Assembly: GCA_964352475.1 (NCBI GenBank)
Contig: CAYGSL010000012.1
Coordinates: 1-64,000 of the forward strand
From: JAUIET01 sp964352475
Lineage (GTDB): Bacteria > Pseudomonadota > Gammaproteobacteria > Pseudomonadales > JAUIET01
Length of the DNA: 64,000 nt
Direction of reading: 5' to 3'
The notes beneath the pieces are model-generated. The model saw nothing but the letters and a program-made list of their open reading frames with translations, made no database searches and was not told the origin of the DNA. How positions within the stretch are numbered: the stretch's first letter is position 1; every line of letters begins with the position of its first letter. This document shows, piece by piece, positions 49,753 through 59,105 of the stretch. Position numbers and translations under genes: made by a program.

Positions 49753-51303
49753 TTAAATCAATTCAATTTGACGTTCAGCAATTGGCTCTATGGCATCTGC
49801 CATGTTGCCGCCGTCAATTCGACTAACATCTGTTTCCTGACAAGCGAAAGTTAGCAGCTGCTCAATAAGCAGCCTGGGTGTCGCACGCGCAAGGTCGTCA
49901 GGTATGGTGTGGCCGCTGGCCAGATAGGCTGCAGGCAATGCATTGCTCACCAACAAGCTAACCGCTGGCCCAAGGCTGGGGCACTCGTCCAGGCGGGTGA
50001 AAATACAGCCCTGATAATCGCGGATTTGGTATGTTTCCATCGCGCGTTGCATGGATTCATATTGAATGTTTGCAGGTAAAACCAATATGGTCGACAAACG
50101 TTCTCCCAATCGCCGTAGTTCCAGCATTTGTTTTGCAAGATCGCGGTCTGTGCTGCGCAGGCCGGCAGTATCAATCAATACAAGCGATTTATCCGCGAAT
50201 CGCTCAATTGCGTGGTTCAAACCACCTTGGTGGGCGTCAACAACTTCCACCTCGACATCCAGAATTTTTCCCATGGTAACCAGTTGCTCATAAGCAGCTA
50301 TGCGAAAAATATCAGTGGTTATCAGACCAACTTCTTCAGGACTGTGCTGTAACACATACTCTGCGGCGAGTTTTCCAATAGTGGTGGTTTTCCCAGCACC
50401 TGAAGGTCCGACGAAAGCAAATGTGCCGCCATTTCGGATAATATCGTGCTGGCTCACAACTATATTGCCCTGTAATTCAGCCAGCACGGATTGCCATGAC
50501 TGCTCGAATTCAGGAATTTCCCGGTACATGCTGACCAATTGGTCGCGTAACGCTGGGCTAAGATTGAGGTAGTCCACGCGCTCACGGAGTTCTTTGCTCC
50601 ATGGGTACTGATAGCTCTCCGCGTAGGTTTCCCAATAGATCCCGAACTCATTCCAGAATTCGCCAATAGAGCGCAGCTCTCCTACCAGACGTTTTAACGC
50701 AGGGTCGTGTTTGGTTTTAAATGGGAAACGAGCTGCGTCTATAGAATCTTCCTCATCAATAGCGTTTTGTTCAGGCATAGGCAAATGAACAGGCTTTGGA
50801 TCTGACTTAGGTATTTCTGCACTTAACGATGCTGGTGCTGGTGCTGGCTCTGGCTTAGACGTAGGCGGAACGATTTCATCCAGCTCGGATTCGATAGCGC
50901 CCGGCTCAATCAAACTCTCAATCTCATCGATTTGGCCAGGCAAATCAATGTTGTTCTCAGAGTCTTCCAGCAAAAACTGCTCTTCGAGTTCCGCGAGTGT
51001 GCGTTTGGGTGGTTGCACGACTTCCCTGGACAATGGGTCTGTCTGCGGCGCTTCGGCCAGAGTCTCATCATTCGCAGCTGGCTGTTGCTTCGCAACAACA
51101 GTCTTTGCTGCAGGCTTTTTAGCCTGGGCTTTTTGCCTGTCTTTCGACAAAGCGATCAGAAAGCTGGAATCGTCTGTGACTACAACTTCAATGTGGTCAC
51201 CCAGCTTACGACTTTTTAGAATGATCGCGTCTGCTCCCATCTCGTCTTTTGCTTTGACCATCGCATCTTGCATGTCTTTTGCGAGTATCGTCCGTGTTGT
51301 CAT
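49753..51303 (-). CDS. flhF: Polar flagellum GTPase FlhF
   Basis: FlhF (516 residues) is an SRP-type GTPase that places the flagellum at the pole. An N-terminal basic domain (about 1-60) and a long Pro/Glu/Ala-rich, low-complexity linker (about 60-190, with a PAPAPASL repeat) precede the N and G domains. The P-loop GPSGAGKTTTIGKLAAEYV starts near 300; ITTDIFRIAAYEQL and VLIDTAGLRSTD follow. It lies between flhA and fleN. Confidence 0.95.
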   Translation of the reverse strand: MTTRTILAKDMQDAMVKAKDEMGADAIILKSRKLGDHIEVVVTDDSSFLIALSKDRQKAQAKKPAAKTVVAKQQPAANDETLAEAPQTDPLSREVVQPPKRTLAELEEQFLLEDSENNIDLPGQIDEIESLIEPGAIESELDEIVPPTSKPEPAPAPASLSAEIPKSDPKPVHLPMPEQNAIDEEDSIDAARFPFKTKHDPALKRLVGELRSIGEFWNEFGIYWETYAESYQYPWSKELRERVDYLNLSPALRDQLVSMYREIPEFEQSWQSVLAELQGNIVVSQHDIIRNGGTFAFVGPSGAGKTTTIGKLAAEYVLQHSPEEVGLITTDIFRIAAYEQLVTMGKILDVEVEVVDAHQGGLNHAIERFADKSLVLIDTAGLRSTDRDLAKQMLELRRLGERLSTILVLPANIQYESMQRAMETYQIRDYQGCIFTRLDECPSLGPAVSLLVSNALPAAYLASGHTIPDDLARATPRLLIEQLLTFACQETDVSRIDGGNMADAIEPIAERQIELI

Positions 51304-51340
51304 GATGTGTCCCTTTGCTGATTGTTATTAAGTGCATGAG

Positions 51341-53455
51341 CTAGCTGATGCTAGCCTCGATTGTCAGGTTTTTGCTGGTTGGAATTTCATTGAAAGCCAG
51401 TACGTAAAATTCGCCATAGGCAATTCTCGCAAACCGTGCCATAAGGTTTCGAATGGCAGAGGTCACCAACAGCACTGCGGGCTTGCCATCCATTTCCTGT
51501 TTTCTACCTAGATCCTGCAGGTTTATCTGCAGCTGCTGGGCAAGATTTGGTTCTATCACGGAGTCCAGATTGCTGTCGCCGCCTTGTCGTGCAGCAGCAA
51601 CACTTTGCTGCAGCATTTGTTCCAGCGCCGGGTCCAAAGTAATCACCGGGAGATTTTCTGAGTCGCCGTATATTGATTGAATAATATTTCTCGACAGCGC
51701 CATTCGCACTGCGTTGCACAGCTGGTCAATATCGCCAGCCAGATCCGCATTACTCGCAATCGCTTCGGCGATTGTGCGCATATCGCGGATTGGAACGCGC
51801 TCTTCAAGCAGCATTTTGAGTAGGCGAAGAAAGACTTGTATGTTGACGGTGTTAGGTACCAGCTCCTCCACAAGTTTCGGTGCCGTTTCTGAAAGCATGT
51901 CCAGAATTCGCTGGGCTTCATCGTGACCGAGTAGTTCATTGACGTGATGTTTCAGAAGCTTGTTTAGATGTGTAGCAACCACCGTACTGGCGTCTACTAC
52001 CGTATACCCCAGAGACTGAGCGTTCTCTTTGTGCTGTGTGTCGATCCAGACAGCGTCAAGCCCAAATGCCGGATCTGTTATTGCGACTCCTTCCAGCTCA
52101 CCAAATACCTGACCAGGATTAATAGCCAACTCTCTGTCAGGAAAAATTTCCGCCTCAGCGATACCAACACCCATCAGCACAATTCGATAGCTATTGGGTC
52201 CTAAATCAAGATTATCCCGAATATGTACCGGAGGTATCAGAAAGCCGATATCTTGAGATAATTTCTTGCGAATGCCACGGATACGGCCAAGCAAATCGCC
52301 TTGCTGATTTTTGTCTACCAAAGGAATCAAGCGGTAACCGACTTCAAGTCCAATTCGATCCACAGGTGAGACGTCTTCCCAGCCCAATTCACTGGGCTCT
52401 GCAGGTTCTACCTTAAGCTCCTCCGCCTGATGCTCATCCACATCACTCACGGTCTTGTTTTGCTGAGTGATATACCAGGCCCCGCATCCAGCCATGGCAG
52501 CCAAGGAAAGAAAAGCGATATGCGGCATGCCTGGAATAACGCCCATTAAGCCCAGGATACCGGCCGCAATGATCAGAGCCCTTGGCGAGGCAAACATTTG
52601 TGAATACACTTGCTGGCCCATGTCTTCAGCGGAGTTAACCCGGGTCACCATGATTGCCGCTGCACTGGACAGTAGCAACGAAGGGATTTGCGCAACCAGG
52701 CCATCACCAATAGTAAGCAGGGAGTACTTTTGCATGGCATCGGCAAACTCAAGTTCATGCTGGGCCATGCCTATACCTAGGCCACCGATCAAATTGATCA
52801 CCAGAATCAAAATACCGGCTACGGCGTCACCACGCACAAACTTGCTGGCACCATCCATAGCGCCATAAAAATCAGCTTCGCTGGAAACTTCTTCCCTGCG
52901 TGTTCTCGCTTGATCCTGATCAATCAAACCGGCGTTAAGGTCGGCATCAATCGCCATTTGTTTGCCAGGCATTGCATCCAACGTAAATCGGGCACTAACC
53001 TCGGAAATTCGGCCTGCACCTTTGGTCACAACAACGAAGTTAATAATGATCAAGATCAGGAAAACGACCAGGCCTACGGCGTAATTTCCACCAATAACCA
53101 CTTCGCCAAATGCCTCGATAACTTTACCCGCTGACGCACCACCCGCATGCCCTTCGAGCAGAACAACCCGCGTTGACGCAACGTTCAATGCCAGTCGAAG
53201 CAGTGTTGCGACCAGCAATACGGTAGGAAATACGGCGAAATCCAGTGGTCGCATGGCATACACGGCAACCAGTAAAACGACTATTGCGAGAGCAATGTTA
53301 AACGAAAAGAACACATCCAACAGAAATGGGGGAATAGGCAATGTCATCATTCCCATGATGACCAGCAAAAGTAATGGCACGCCAAAATTGCCTTGCACTA
53401 TGTGCCTGACGGTGTTTAAAAGCGGCCTTGGGGCGTTGGTATCTACAGCTTCCAT
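51341..53455 (-). CDS. flhA: Flagellar export gate protein FlhA
   Basis: FlhA (704 residues) forms the nine-subunit export gate. Eight N-terminal helices include PIPPFLLDVFFSFNIALAIV and the FHIPEP-region relative DFAVFPTVLLVATLLRLALN. The cytoplasmic domain (about 345-704) is complete. ATG 53455 has no good ribosome site; a stronger start at 53495 is out of frame by one base and separated by a run of seven T. Homologous proteins start at about the 53455 position. Confidence 0.95.
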   Translation of the reverse strand: MEAVDTNAPRPLLNTVRHIVQGNFGVPLLLLVIMGMMTLPIPPFLLDVFFSFNIALAIVVLLVAVYAMRPLDFAVFPTVLLVATLLRLALNVASTRVVLLEGHAGGASAGKVIEAFGEVVIGGNYAVGLVVFLILIIINFVVVTKGAGRISEVSARFTLDAMPGKQMAIDADLNAGLIDQDQARTRREEVSSEADFYGAMDGASKFVRGDAVAGILILVINLIGGLGIGMAQHELEFADAMQKYSLLTIGDGLVAQIPSLLLSSAAAIMVTRVNSAEDMGQQVYSQMFASPRALIIAAGILGLMGVIPGMPHIAFLSLAAMAGCGAWYITQQNKTVSDVDEHQAEELKVEPAEPSELGWEDVSPVDRIGLEVGYRLIPLVDKNQQGDLLGRIRGIRKKLSQDIGFLIPPVHIRDNLDLGPNSYRIVLMGVGIAEAEIFPDRELAINPGQVFGELEGVAITDPAFGLDAVWIDTQHKENAQSLGYTVVDASTVVATHLNKLLKHHVNELLGHDEAQRILDMLSETAPKLVEELVPNTVNIQVFLRLLKMLLEERVPIRDMRTIAEAIASNADLAGDIDQLCNAVRMALSRNIIQSIYGDSENLPVITLDPALEQMLQQSVAAARQGGDSNLDSVIEPNLAQQLQINLQDLGRKQEMDGKPAVLLVTSAIRNLMARFARIAYGEFYVLAFNEIPTSKNLTIEASIS

Positions 53456-53495
53456 TCTGTGGCGGCGACAGCTCTGCCAAAAAAATGGCAGACAT
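53298..53495 (-). CDS. Possible leader peptide overlapping the flhA start
   Basis: An ATG at 53495 with AAGGAG at 53510-53505 (9-base spacing) opens a 65-codon frame that runs over the flhA start in another frame. Its first codons cross T7 (plus-strand A7 at 53479-53485) and can form a TCTGCCA/TGGCAGA hairpin. The translated sequence resembles no family. It may be a regulatory leader, or the true flhA start if a T is lost. Confidence 0.3.
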   Translation of the reverse strand: MSAIFLAELSPPQNGSCRYQRPKAAFKHRQAHSARQFWRAITFAGHHGNDDIAYSPISVGCVLFV

Positions 53496-53629
53496 TCCGC
53501 AACTCTCCTTTTTATTAATGATTACCGATCAATCCTTGTTCGATCGGCAGCACTTACTGACAGATTTCTTGCCGTAAAAGCAACGCGCGCTCGCTTTTCT
53601 GGCACCTTGTCCTGCACTACCCATGTATC

Positions 53630-53645
53630 TGCAATATTCGTGCAA
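53630..53645 (-). promoter_or_regulatory. Sigma-54-like promoter upstream of flhA
   Basis: On the minus strand TTGCACGAATATTGCA (53645-53630) agrees with the sigma-54 pattern TGGCACG-N4-TTGCA except for the first G of the -24 pair. Position about 175 bases before flhA gives a long leader. RpoN control of flhA is usual in Pseudomonas. Confidence 0.45.
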
Positions 53646-53704
53646 ATTCACATGAAAAATGGCAAGTTATTGCAATCACCGACGAGCGGTAAACAGAGTT
53701 CGAT

Positions 53705-54829
53705 CTAGTCGTACTGGAATTCTTCAGGGATTTCGATATCACCCAATGTTGGCGTATTGCCGGTTCGCGGCTGCTTTAACTGGAATACATAAGCAAGAAC
53801 CTGTGCGACTGCGAGGTATAAGGCGTCCGGGATCTCTTCGCCTATCTCAGTTGTGTAATACAAGGCCCTGGACAAAGCGGGTACTTCGACCAGCTCTACA
53901 TCATTCGCTTGAGCAACTTCACGTATTCTGAATGCAACCAGGTCAACGCCCTTGGCGACAATAACCGGCGCACTACTGGTGTCGGAGGCGTATTTCAATG
54001 CGACAGAAAAGTGTGTTGGGTTAGTGATAACAACATCTGCTTCCGGAATATCGCTCATCATGCGCGCTTTCGCAAACTCCCGCTGTAATTGCCTTACTTT
54101 ACTCTTAACTTCTGGTCGACCTTCGGTCTCCTTCATTTCGTCTTTGACTTGCTGCAAAGTCATCCGCAGTTTCTTAACATGCTGCTGAATCTGGAAAGGC
54201 ACATCAACGGCGGCTATAGCCAGCAATGTCAGTGTTGTAGCAAATGTCGCCATGCCAATATCACGGCTGGCGCTGACAATAGCGTCATTCAATCCGAGGC
54301 TGTCGAGCAACAGCAAATCGGCCTGAAAAAAATTCAGGCAAAGCCATGCCACACTGCCAACCAGAACCACCTTCGCAATTGCCTTCAACAACTCCATCAC
54401 GGAATTCATTGAAAACATGCGCTTCAGACCTTTCAGGGGACTAATTCTTTCAAGTTTTGGCGCCAAAGCCTTGGCACTGAAACCCCATCCGCCAAGCAAC
54501 ATGGGCCCAACTACACCAAGGAAGAACAAAAGCAATAGCGGAGGCAAGCTGCTCAACAGAACGTCCATGGCGTTTCGATCGAGCATATGCAGCATGCTAC
54601 TGGGGTCAAACAGTTGTTCACGACTGAGAGCAAAACTGGATCGCATGGATCTCGCAATGCTGTTGGCAAGGTTCTCATACCACAGCCAGATCACCACAAC
54701 CCCGCCGATGAGAAGAACGGCAGTACTCAATTCTCTGGAACGGGCTATCTGCCCCTCTTTGCGAGCCTCTTCGAGGCGTTTGGGGGTGGGTTCTTCTGTT
54801 TTTTCCTGGCTTAGATCTTCTTCAGCCAA
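53705..54829 (-). CDS. flhB: Flagellar export protein FlhB
   Basis: FlhB (374 residues) switches export from hook to filament. Four membrane helices (about 35-55, 90-115, 145-170, 190-210) precede a cytoplasmic domain with the self-cleavage motif N270-P271-T272-H273. The N-terminal cap reads SQEKTEEPTPKRLEEARKEG. All parts are intact. Confidence 0.96.
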   Translation of the reverse strand: MAEEDLSQEKTEEPTPKRLEEARKEGQIARSRELSTAVLLIGGVVVIWLWYENLANSIARSMRSSFALSREQLFDPSSMLHMLDRNAMDVLLSSLPPLLLLFFLGVVGPMLLGGWGFSAKALAPKLERISPLKGLKRMFSMNSVMELLKAIAKVVLVGSVAWLCLNFFQADLLLLDSLGLNDAIVSASRDIGMATFATTLTLLAIAAVDVPFQIQQHVKKLRMTLQQVKDEMKETEGRPEVKSKVRQLQREFAKARMMSDIPEADVVITNPTHFSVALKYASDTSSAPVIVAKGVDLVAFRIREVAQANDVELVEVPALSRALYYTTEIGEEIPDALYLAVAQVLAYVFQLKQPRTGNTPTLGDIEIPEEFQYD

Positions 54830-54866
54830 AGTGATTCCCCGTCAGACAATTGACGATAAACGTTGC

Positions 54867-55397
54867 TTACGTTTTGGAATGCAAGTTTGACTCCAGTTTT
54901 GGCTCAACGACGATCTTTTTCGTTTGTTCGTCAGGCACAACGTTGCTGTAACGGGCCAGTGCCTGGCGCAAGGTGTCTCGAGTGCGTTTATCACCTTGAG
55001 CAACGATGAAAAGCTGGCCAGGCTTCAGCTGACGTAAACCGGCTCGCAAGCCGGTGGGCGCTGCCGCCCTGCTGAATGCACCACCTGCCCAACCACCGAG
55101 CAAAGCGACCAGCAGTATAAGTGAGCTGTATACCAATTGCCCCGCTGGGTTGAGTAAAGGAAGAAACAATACGCTGGCGATCACTGCGCCAATAGCCGCT
55201 GACACCGCATAAATTGCACCACGCATCGTTCTGTTGCGTCGTTCATTGTTGACGGTTGAGGAATACCGCCTGATGTCGCCAGCGCCACCCAGGGCGAACA
55301 CTTCCAGTGTGTAGTTACTCGCCTCTGAATTGAACGCCGCGCGCAGAATATCTGTTTTCAGACTCTCGTCGTCACAGTAATAATAATCGTGTCTCAT
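54867..55397 (-). CDS. Unknown protein with two membrane helices inside the flagellar cluster
   Basis: A 176-residue protein that I do not recognise. An N-terminal region (about 1-58) with YYYCDDESLKTDILRAAF is followed by two membrane helices (about 60-82 and 88-108) containing Gly/Ala packing. The C-terminal half (LRAGLRQLKPGQLFIVAQGDKRTRDTLRQALARYSNVVPDE) looks like a small alpha/beta domain. The helix pair between two soluble parts recalls DUF1269-type proteins, but this is weak. It lies between fliR and flhB, where gene pairs are normally adjacent. Confidence 0.75.
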   Translation of the reverse strand: MRHDYYYCDDESLKTDILRAAFNSEASNYTLEVFALGGAGDIRRYSSTVNNERRNRTMRGAIYAVSAAIGAVIASVLFLPLLNPAGQLVYSSLILLVALLGGWAGGAFSRAAAPTGLRAGLRQLKPGQLFIVAQGDKRTRDTLRQALARYSNVVPDEQTKKIVVEPKLESNLHSKT

Positions 55398-55442
55398 TGT
55401 GTCTGACTGCGCTGATACATTCTTTTCACCATAGCGGACTGC

Positions 55443-56216
55443 CTAGGAGCCAAATGTTGTCATATCACGCAAGGTCATGTCGAGTAACTGTTGAAATAGT
55501 GCCGCGAAACCGGATAAGCCAAACCATAGAAATACGCTACCTAGCACCACCGCAGTAGGAAACCCCAGAGAGAAAACATTCAGCTGGGGAGCGGCCTTGG
55601 TCATTACACCGAAGGCCAGATTTACAATTAGCAAAGCACTTACGAACGGCAAGGATATCAGCAGGGCGTGCGCAAACATCCAGGTGCCCTGCTCTACAAC
55701 CTGCAAGCCGGTGCTTGCCATCAGAAACTCACCTCCTGCGGGTATTCGTCGGAAGCTGTCTATCATGGTTTCTATCATAACCAGGTGGCCATTCATCGAT
55801 AGAAAAAGCAGCGTTGTTAGAACAACAAACAATTGTGAGAGTACTGCAACAGAGACGCCATTCGAAGGGTCGATCATGGAGGCGAAACCCAGCCCCATCT
55901 GCATCGCAATTATTTGCCCGGCAATCACAAACAGATGAAAGAACACCTGTAGCATAAACCCCATCAATATACCGATCAGTACTTCCTGAATAACCGCAAC
56001 AATGGTGGCGCCATTAAATCCTGGCTCAAAACCCAGCGGCGGTAACAGCGGTGCCACAATCGCGGTAATCATTAAAGCAAGCAATAATCGAATCCTGCCC
56101 TGAACCATTCTAGTCCCAATAACTGGAACGACGGACAGGAAGGCGGCGATACGAAACAAGGGCAACAAATAACTGGCCACCAAGGTATCGAGCTCTGCAA
56201 TATTGAATTCCAACAT
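55443..56216 (-). CDS. fliR: Flagellar export protein FliR
   Basis: A 257-residue membrane protein with six predicted helices, part of the FliPQR export pore. Recognisable segments are LLPLFRIAAFLSVVPVIGTRMVQGRIR and GLGFASMIDPSNGVSVAVLSQLF. It follows fliQ by 19 bases. Confidence 0.95.
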   Translation of the reverse strand: MLEFNIAELDTLVASYLLPLFRIAAFLSVVPVIGTRMVQGRIRLLLALMITAIVAPLLPPLGFEPGFNGATIVAVIQEVLIGILMGFMLQVFFHLFVIAGQIIAMQMGLGFASMIDPSNGVSVAVLSQLFVVLTTLLFLSMNGHLVMIETMIDSFRRIPAGGEFLMASTGLQVVEQGTWMFAHALLISLPFVSALLIVNLAFGVMTKAAPQLNVFSLGFPTAVVLGSVFLWFGLSGFAALFQQLLDMTLRDMTTFGS

Positions 56217-56235
56217 CGGTGTTTTCTGGGGTTGA

Positions 56236-56505
56236 TTAACCGATCATTAGCGGAATACTGGCCACCAGCCGTTCTGTAAACTCGGTAAGTTTCATCAGCA
56301 AGAAAGGACCGGCGAACATCATGGCAACAAAAGTGGTTAGCAAGCGTGGGAGAAAACTCAAGGTTTGCTCATTGATTTGCGTGGCTGCCTGAAACACACT
56401 AACCACCAAACCAACAATCAGGCTTGGCACAATCAATATACTAACCAAGACAATTATCAGATAGATTGCTTCGCGCAGCAGGTCCACAACAACTTCCGGG
56501 CCCAT
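56236..56505 (-). CDS. fliQ: Flagellar export protein FliQ
   Basis: FliQ (89 residues, two helices) of the export pore. The sequence LIIVLVSILIVPSLIVGLVVSVFQAATQINEQTLSFLPR is typical in part, including QAATQINEQTL. It lies between fliP and fliR with short gaps. Confidence 0.95.
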   Translation of the reverse strand: MGPEVVVDLLREAIYLIIVLVSILIVPSLIVGLVVSVFQAATQINEQTLSFLPRLLTTFVAMMFAGPFLLMKLTEFTERLVASIPLMIG

Positions 56506-56559
56506 GTTACTTACTCCTCGATGGACGTGTCTGATAGCTCGTCAGCAAATTTAAAATGG

Positions 56560-57360
56560 TCATACGGCGAAGCTTGACGCTAGTGTACCGATTATCAAGG
56601 CCCAACCGTCGACCAACACAAACAGCATTATCTTGAATGGCAGCGAGATGATAATGGGTGATAGCATCATCATACCCATGGCCATCAGCACACTGGCAAC
56701 TACCAGGTCGATAACGAGAAAAGGAATAAACAACATAAAACCGATTTGGAACGCAGTTTTTAACTCGCTGGTAACGAACGCCGGCGCTAGAATCGTAAAT
56801 GGAACTTCGTCAACGGAATTGACCGGGGCGTGATCAGCAATCCTCATAAACAGATTGAGATCTGACTCCCGAGTTTGCGCCACCATGAAATCCCGAAACG
56901 GAACCAGCGCCGTTTTTAATGCGTCGCTTGACCCCATCTGCTCAGCCAAATACGGCTGCACCGCGTTTTCATTCACCTGTGTAATGACTGGCGCCATAAT
57001 AAACAGAGTAAGGAACAAAGCCATTCCGAGTAGTATTTGATTGGAAGGCGTTTGCTGCAGCCCCAATGCCTGACGCAAGATAGCGAAAGTAATGATGATT
57101 CGGGTAAACGAGGTCATCATCATCAGGATCGAGGGCAGCAGACTCAACAGCGTCATAAACGCCAGAATCTGAATCGTCACGCTGTAGTCTTCGCTGCCAT
57201 CTTTGTTGGTTACAACCTTCATTGCCGGTATCGCAGCAATACCTGCTGCTGACGCAAATGGCTGAGGGTCGGCGCTGGCAGCATCGCCAATCTGCGCCGA
57301 GCTATTTAGGCTGGTCAATGACAAAGCCAGTATCAAAAATGCTCTGAATAAAGTGGACAT
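56560..57360 (-). CDS. fliP: Flagellar export protein FliP
   Basis: FliP (266 residues from ATG 57360) is the main pore subunit. A cleavable signal peptide (1-23) ends in SLNSSAQ. Four helices include LLSLLPSILMMMTSFTRIIITFAILR and FLVIDLVVASVLMAMGMMMLSP. A longer frame to 57423 overlaps fliO and lacks family support. It starts 4 bases after the fliO stop. Confidence 0.95.
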   Translation of the reverse strand: MSTLFRAFLILALSLTSLNSSAQIGDAASADPQPFASAAGIAAIPAMKVVTNKDGSEDYSVTIQILAFMTLLSLLPSILMMMTSFTRIIITFAILRQALGLQQTPSNQILLGMALFLTLFIMAPVITQVNENAVQPYLAEQMGSSDALKTALVPFRDFMVAQTRESDLNLFMRIADHAPVNSVDEVPFTILAPAFVTSELKTAFQIGFMLFIPFLVIDLVVASVLMAMGMMMLSPIIISLPFKIMLFVLVDGWALIIGTLASSFAV

Positions 57361-57364
57361 CACG

Positions 57365-57706
57365 CTAGCGAGCACCTGGCAGCAAGTTGGCAAGCTGAGT
57401 TGAGAAGTCGTTCTTTGCAGCACTTAAGGTATCAACATCAATCACAGGCTCGCTGAATGTTTGCAACTTCGAAACTCGACCGGGTGCTACCCCTATCAGC
57501 ACTTGCTGCTCACCCACCTGTACCAGAACAATTCGTTCTCGCGCCCCGACTGACATCGAAGCGATAGTCGTCAGATGATTTCCGGCGGCATGGTTAAGAT
57601 TGGACAAGCGTTTAATCAGCCAGATACAGGCGAAAATCAGGGCCACAACCACTATCAGGCTGATGACAAGATTACCGAGCTGCGAGGCTTGCGGAAATTC
57701 ATTCAT
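57365..57706 (-). CDS. fliO: Flagellar protein FliO
   Basis: FliO (113 residues) helps assemble FliP. One membrane helix (about 14-30, VVVALIFACIWLIKRL) and a short cytoplasmic domain with VGARERIVLVQVGEQQVLIGVAPGRV, the usual FliO core. It overlaps fliN by four bases. Confidence 0.93.
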   Translation of the reverse strand: MNEFPQASQLGNLVISLIVVVALIFACIWLIKRLSNLNHAAGNHLTTIASMSVGARERIVLVQVGEQQVLIGVAPGRVSKLQTFSEPVIDVDTLSAAKNDFSTQLANLLPGAR

Positions 57707-58071
57707 AGTTTTTGAATTCTTTCCGATGGGCTAATGACGTCAGTCATTCGTATACCAAATTTTTCGTTAACGACTACCACTTCTCCGTGAGCAATTAGCG
57801 TTCCATTGACCAACACATCTAATGGTTCCCCGGCAATTCGGTCCAGCTCTATCACTGAGCCTTGATTCAATTGCAAGAGTTTGCGAATCGGCATGCGGGT
57901 TGCACCAACCTCCATCGAAACAGTCACCGGAATATCAAGAATGACATCTAACTGTGGTGCATCATCATTACTGGCCTTGGCCAGAGCAGTGCTCTCCTGA
58001 GGCTGACTCACTTCGAGTTCCTTGTTGTCATTATCATTGTCTTCGGGTTGAACTGGCGCTGCGTCATCCAT
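57703..58071 (-). CDS. fliN: Flagellar switch protein FliN
   Basis: FliN (122 residues) forms the bottom of the C-ring. An acidic N-terminal tail (about 1-45) leads into the SpoA domain: VEVGATRMPIRKLLQLNQGSVIELDRIAGEPLDVLVNG (partly quoted by motif: VELDR-like IELDR). It is 47 bases after fliM, wider than the other gaps here. Confidence 0.95.
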   Translation of the reverse strand: MDDAAPVQPEDNDNDNKELEVSQPQESTALAKASNDDAPQLDVILDIPVTVSMEVGATRMPIRKLLQLNQGSVIELDRIAGEPLDVLVNGTLIAHGEVVVVNEKFGIRMTDVISPSERIQKL

Positions 58072-58118
58072 AACTACATCCTTTTTCTGCGACTAAGCCG
58101 CCTGATACTTTTGTACGT

Positions 58119-59105
58119 TTAATCATCCGCTGACACCTTCTGATGAATTTCCAATGCCATGCGGTCTCCTGAAACCCCAAGCTTCGCGCTGTAAATAAGT
58201 CGATCATTGGCCAGCACACTCACATGCTCAGGCAAATCCACAGGAATTACGTCACCCTCTTCCAGATCGAGAATGTCGCGAAGAGATACTTGTCGTTCCA
58301 CCACTTTGCAATTCAAGTCGATGGATGCATACATCAATTCGCGACGCAGGTCGTCGCCCCACTGATCGTCACTGGAGTCAACGTCAGTCTTAAGCCCCGC
58401 ACCCAATGTATCTTTAATAGGTTCGACCATGCTTATGGGCAATACGATATGAAACTGCCCCGCTTCACCATCCAGATCCACTTCAAATCGGCTGACAATT
58501 ACGGACTCCGATGGGGCCATCATATTGGTCAGCAATGGATTGCTTTCATGGCTCTTCAATTGCAAGGCAAAATCAACCACAGATTGCCAGGCTTGCTTAA
58601 TGTCGGCGAAGCTACCATTGATCACCCGATTAACGATTCGTTGTTCCGTCATGGTAAATTCACGAGTTTCTACTTTTACGTTCTGCCCATTCCCACCAAA
58701 GAACAAATCGACAAGCTTGAAGACCAGAGTGGCGTCAAGAGTGATCAGCCCTCGGCCATACAAGGGTGCAAACTCTACCCAGTTGAGACTCGCAGGCACA
58801 TAAAGGTCGCCCGCGTACTCTGAGTACTTTTGTACTTCAATGCTGTTGGCTGTTACGCCGCAGTTTCGCTGCAGCATGTCTGCCAGTGTCGCTCGAAAGA
58901 AACGGGCAAATCGCTCATTCAGCATTTCCAGCGTGGGCATGCGACCGCGCACGATCTGGTCTTGTTTTTTGAAGTCGAAAGGTACGGCCACACCATCGTT
59001 AACGCTGCGTTCTATCTCTACATCACCATCGTCTACGCCCGTCAGTAGAGTGTCGATTTCTTCCTTGCTGAGAAGTTCCTTAGCGCCTTCTGCACCTTCA
59101 CTCAT
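58119..59105 (-). CDS. fliM: Flagellar switch protein FliM
   Basis: FliM (328 residues) binds CheY-P and sets rotation direction. It has the N-terminal CheY-binding type segment LLSKEEIDTLL, the CheC-like middle domain (about 45-230, LNERFARFFRATLADMLQRNCGV) and a SpoA-like end. Its presence implies that chemotaxis signalling exists somewhere else in the genome. Confidence 0.96.
   Translation of the reverse strand: MSEGAEGAKELLSKEEIDTLLTGVDDGDVEIERSVNDGVAVPFDFKKQDQIVRGRMPTLEMLNERFARFFRATLADMLQRNCGVTANSIEVQKYSEYAGDLYVPASLNWVEFAPLYGRGLITLDATLVFKLVDLFFGGNGQNVKVETREFTMTEQRIVNRVINGSFADIKQAWQSVVDFALQLKSHESNPLLTNMMAPSESVIVSRFEVDLDGEAGQFHIVLPISMVEPIKDTLGAGLKTDVDSSDDQWGDDLRRELMYASIDLNCKVVERQVSLRDILDLEEGDVIPVDLPEHVSVLANDRLIYSAKLGVSGDRMALEIHQKVSADD

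Noticed and set aside
53581..53616. Plus-strand TGGCACC...TGCAC resembling a sigma-54 site
   Set aside because: GG to GC spacing is one base too long and it would point into the 3' end of flhB.
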